From contig NZ_QXFJ01000008.1 of assembly GCF_003584165.1 (NCBI RefSeq), positions 342,000 to 405,999 of the forward strand: a stretch of 64,000 nt of DNA, in the 5' to 3' direction. Origin of the DNA: Flagellimonas aequoris (GTDB lineage Bacteria > Bacteroidota > Bacteroidia > Flavobacteriales > Flavobacteriaceae). Of the stretch, positions 62,535 through 64,000 are shown one piece after another (position 1 is the first letter of the stretch; each line of letters begins with the position of its first letter). The notes under the pieces are model-generated. The model saw only the letters and a program-made list of their open reading frames with translations, did no database searches and was not told the DNA's origin. Both the position numbers and the translations under genes were made by a program.

Positions 62535-63584
62535 CTACAGGCCCAGCCCTTTCCTTTTTTTCTTTCTTTTGGACTTTTTCCTCGCACCATGGTCACTGAG
62601 TTCCAGTTTGAAAGGGGTCCAGTCCGTTTCATTTGCCAAAGGCCCGGTCATTCCATTTCCCTCAGTTTTTCCCACATGACCTTTTGATTGTTGAGCAGGA
62701 TCTTCAGTGCCTTTTGCAACTCCCTCACTTCTTTGTTCAGGTTTGATTGCTGTTCCAAGGTTTCCTTCACTAGCTCTATCAGTTCCCCGTTCTTTTCCAT
62801 TAGTTGATAGTATAATTGAACGGTCTCTGTCTTGCCCATAATCGATTTGTTTTACGATACTGTTCCATGAATATTTTTTGCCGAGCGTACTGCCTTTGTA
62901 CACTATGCCCTGATAGTTGAACGATATGCCCGAGACCCTGCCCGTGGTCTTGCTTATATTGAACCTGGGCGAAATACCGTTCGATTCGAGCATTGAAATA
63001 AATTCAGACGTATTCGATGCTTTTTCGATTGCTAAACCAATTTTATCCTGAAGGATAAGTTTGATGGGCACATTGCCAGTTCTTAGGGTTTTCTCGATTT
63101 CTCTTTGGTCAAGTGATTTAGTTGCAGTGGCTTTTGTTGAAATTTGGGTCAGTCCATATTTCCTCTCCAGATCATTGATCACCTCCCGGCTCCTTCTTTT
63201 AATGTTGCTGTCACTTACCAATCTGCCCGAATACCTGACCCTATTGGCCACTATATGGATATGCTCGTGCTTCGTGTCCGTATGTCGGTACATAATGAAC
63301 TGGTTGTTATCGAAACCCATTTTCATCAAATAGTCACATCCTATTGAAGCGAATTCCTTATCGTTCAATTGCTCCGAATGTGGCAGGTTCAAGGAAACAT
63401 GAAGGACCGCATTCCCAAGTCCCGGACGCAATTGCCTGATCAAATTGAATTCCTGTGTCATGTTTACCGCTGTGGAATGCTCTATATTGGAATCGATGAC
63501 ATATCCTATTCCTCCGTTTACCTTTTTTTCATTGTAGACCAGAACACCATAGAAATCTTTTCCTATAGTTATCTTACCTATCAT
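62535..63584 (-). CDS. Relaxase/mobilization nuclease (MobB-like)
   Basis: A 349-residue DNA relaxase that would nick oriT and lead transfer. The metal-binding histidine motif is HTDTKHEHIHIVANRV (from His101; His106, 108 and 110), the three-His cluster of MOBP/MobB relaxases. A candidate catalytic Tyr lies in the N-terminal part (several Tyr near 12-28). The C-terminal third (about 250-349) is low-complexity and Lys/Arg-rich at the end, and in another frame contains a second possible gene (62648-62839). The start overlaps mobC by 11 bases. Confidence 0.9.
   Translation of the reverse strand: MIGKITIGKDFYGVLVYNEKKVNGGIGYVIDSNIEHSTAVNMTQEFNLIRQLRPGLGNAVLHVSLNLPHSEQLNDKEFASIGCDYLMKMGFDNNQFIMYRHTDTKHEHIHIVANRVRYSGRLVSDSNIKRRSREVINDLERKYGLTQISTKATATKSLDQREIEKTLRTGNVPIKLILQDKIGLAIEKASNTSEFISMLESNGISPRFNISKTTGRVSGISFNYQGIVYKGSTLGKKYSWNSIVKQIDYGQDRDRSIILSTNGKERGTDRASEGNLGTAIKPEQRSEGVAKGTEDPAQQSKGHVGKTEGNGMTGPLANETDWTPFKLELSDHGARKKSKRKKKRKGLGL
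62648..62839 (-). CDS. Possible overlapping coiled-coil gene within the relaxase gene
   Basis: A 63-residue open frame (ATG at 62839) entirely inside the 3' third of the relaxase gene, in another frame. It codes for a clean amphipathic coiled coil: LYYQLMEKNGELIELVKETL and EVRELQKALKILLNNQ with regular heptads. The relaxase frame over the same bases is low-complexity, the reverse of what a chance shadow frame usually gives. I keep it as a candidate real protein. It could also be a coincidence of an A/G-rich region. Confidence 0.4.
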   Translation of the reverse strand: MGKTETVQLYYQLMEKNGELIELVKETLEQQSNLNKEVRELQKALKILLNNQKVMWEKLREME

Positions 63585-63921
63585 TGTTCGAGATATTTGA
63601 TTTGAGCTGTTGCAACAACATTTTTACCTCCCCCAATTGTTTGGATATACTGAACGGGGCACGGATACCTGAGTTCGAGACCCTGGCAAGCTGGTTCAGG
63701 TTGTTTCCCACCCTGCTCAGCTCGACAAAAAGTTTCCGGTCCATTGGATTTACCTTTTTGGTCGGCAGGGATTTTCCAGTACATTTTCTCCGGATATATT
63801 CGGCCGTGGACAATCCGATTGTCTCCGCATTTTTGGTAATGATCAAGTATTCGCTTTGTGAAACCCTGAAGGCGATGACAATCGTCCTTTGTTTTGATAT
63901 GTCCTTTCTAGGTCTTGCCAT
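63574..63921 (-). CDS. mobC: Plasmid mobilization relaxosome protein MobC
   Basis: A 115-residue DNA-binding accessory protein: a basic ribbon-helix-helix-like start (ARPRKDISKQRTIVIAFRVS) and the MobC pattern VELSRVGNNLNQLARVSNSG in the second half. MobC binds near oriT and helps the relaxase. The gene overlaps the relaxase by 11 bases and lies just downstream of an inverted-repeat region that may be its operator or oriT. Confidence 0.9.
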   Translation of the reverse strand: MARPRKDISKQRTIVIAFRVSQSEYLIITKNAETIGLSTAEYIRRKCTGKSLPTKKVNPMDRKLFVELSRVGNNLNQLARVSNSGIRAPFSISKQLGEVKMLLQQLKSNISNNDR

Positions 63922-63954
63922 TTTCCATGAATTTGGTATTGTTCAAAAGGTCAC

Positions 63955-63990
63955 TTGTAAACGAAGTGCGCAGTTTTTGTTTACAAAAAC
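63955..63990. other. Candidate oriT or MobC-binding region (nested inverted repeats)
   Basis: TTGTAAAC (63955-63962) faces GTTTACAA (63979-63986), eight perfect pairs 16 bases apart. A second perfect dyad, GTTTTTGT-TT-ACAAAAAC (63973-63990), overlaps its right arm, so the two hairpins exclude each other. The position directly upstream of mobC-relaxase is the usual place of oriT in small mobilizable elements. The window ends at 64000, so further parts may be missing. Confidence 0.45.
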
Positions 63991-64000
63991 ACAACTTGCT

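Noticed and set aside
62194..62679. 161-codon plus-strand frame in the mobilisation region
   Set aside because: It spans the opposite strand of the 96-residue gene and the relaxase end and is full of Phe/Leu as expected from antisense of Lys/Glu-rich coding.

Overview
The window is chromosomal DNA of a Bacteroidota bacterium, most likely a marine member of the Flavobacteriaceae; placement near Muricauda/Allomuricauda is inference from overall protein similarity remembered, not from a search. Signs of this are the gliding genes gldA, gldB and gldC, absence of Shine-Dalgarno sequences, -7 boxes of the TAnnTTTG type (for example before queA and mraZ), many TTG/GTG starts, and typical Flavobacteriia proteins (GIN-domain proteins, an OMP beta-barrel receptor, a zinc-less DnaG).

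Layout. 1-4,000: one-carbon/methionine genes (3' part of metH, a four-helix-bundle protein gene, metF). 4,000-10,400: envelope and surface genes (PagL-like deacylase, GIN lipoprotein, class C serine hydrolase, membrane-bound LuxR-type regulator, outer-membrane receptor). 10,400-13,300: PLP decarboxylase, group III truncated globin, gldA. 13,480-17,640: an aromatic amino acid operon (pheA, aminotransferase, tyrA, DAHP synthase/chorismate mutase) preceded by what reads as a complete transcription attenuator: a 23-codon leader with ten Phe/Tyr/Trp codons, a 7-bp antiterminator pairing and an intrinsic terminator ending 3 nt before pheA. 17,700-25,400: GIN protein, rsgA-dtd-mazG-like-aroA run, queA, rlmN, polyprenyl synthetase. 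25,460-28,000: an ECF sigma operon with a candidate self-recognised promoter. 28,000-41,900: mixed housekeeping and envelope genes including a 13-residue repeat protein, S15 peptidase, dnaG, a response regulator with Glu in place of the phosphoacceptor Asp, nadE, gldB-gldC, pirin, an AraC regulator and engB.

42,040-57,690: an intact division and cell wall (dcw) cluster in canonical order mraZ-rsmH-ftsL-pbp-murE-mraY-murD-ftsW-murG-murC-ftsQ-ftsA-ftsZ, with a 10-bp-periodic MraZ-type operator directly upstream of a good promoter. It supplies peptidoglycan precursor synthesis (murE, mraY, murD, murG, murC) and the divisome (FtsL, PBP, FtsW, FtsQ, FtsA, FtsZ).

58,175-64,000: a mobilizable element sitting in the 3' half of a tRNA-Arg(UCG) gene. 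All its genes read toward the tRNA: mobC, relaxase, small unknown genes, two Fic proteins, a small Fic-inhibitor-like protein and a serine recombinase whose stop codon lies in the anticodon stem of the tRNA. The other end of the element is beyond the window. A nested inverted repeat upstream of mobC is a candidate oriT or MobC operator.

No rRNA, CRISPR array or complete insertion sequence was seen.
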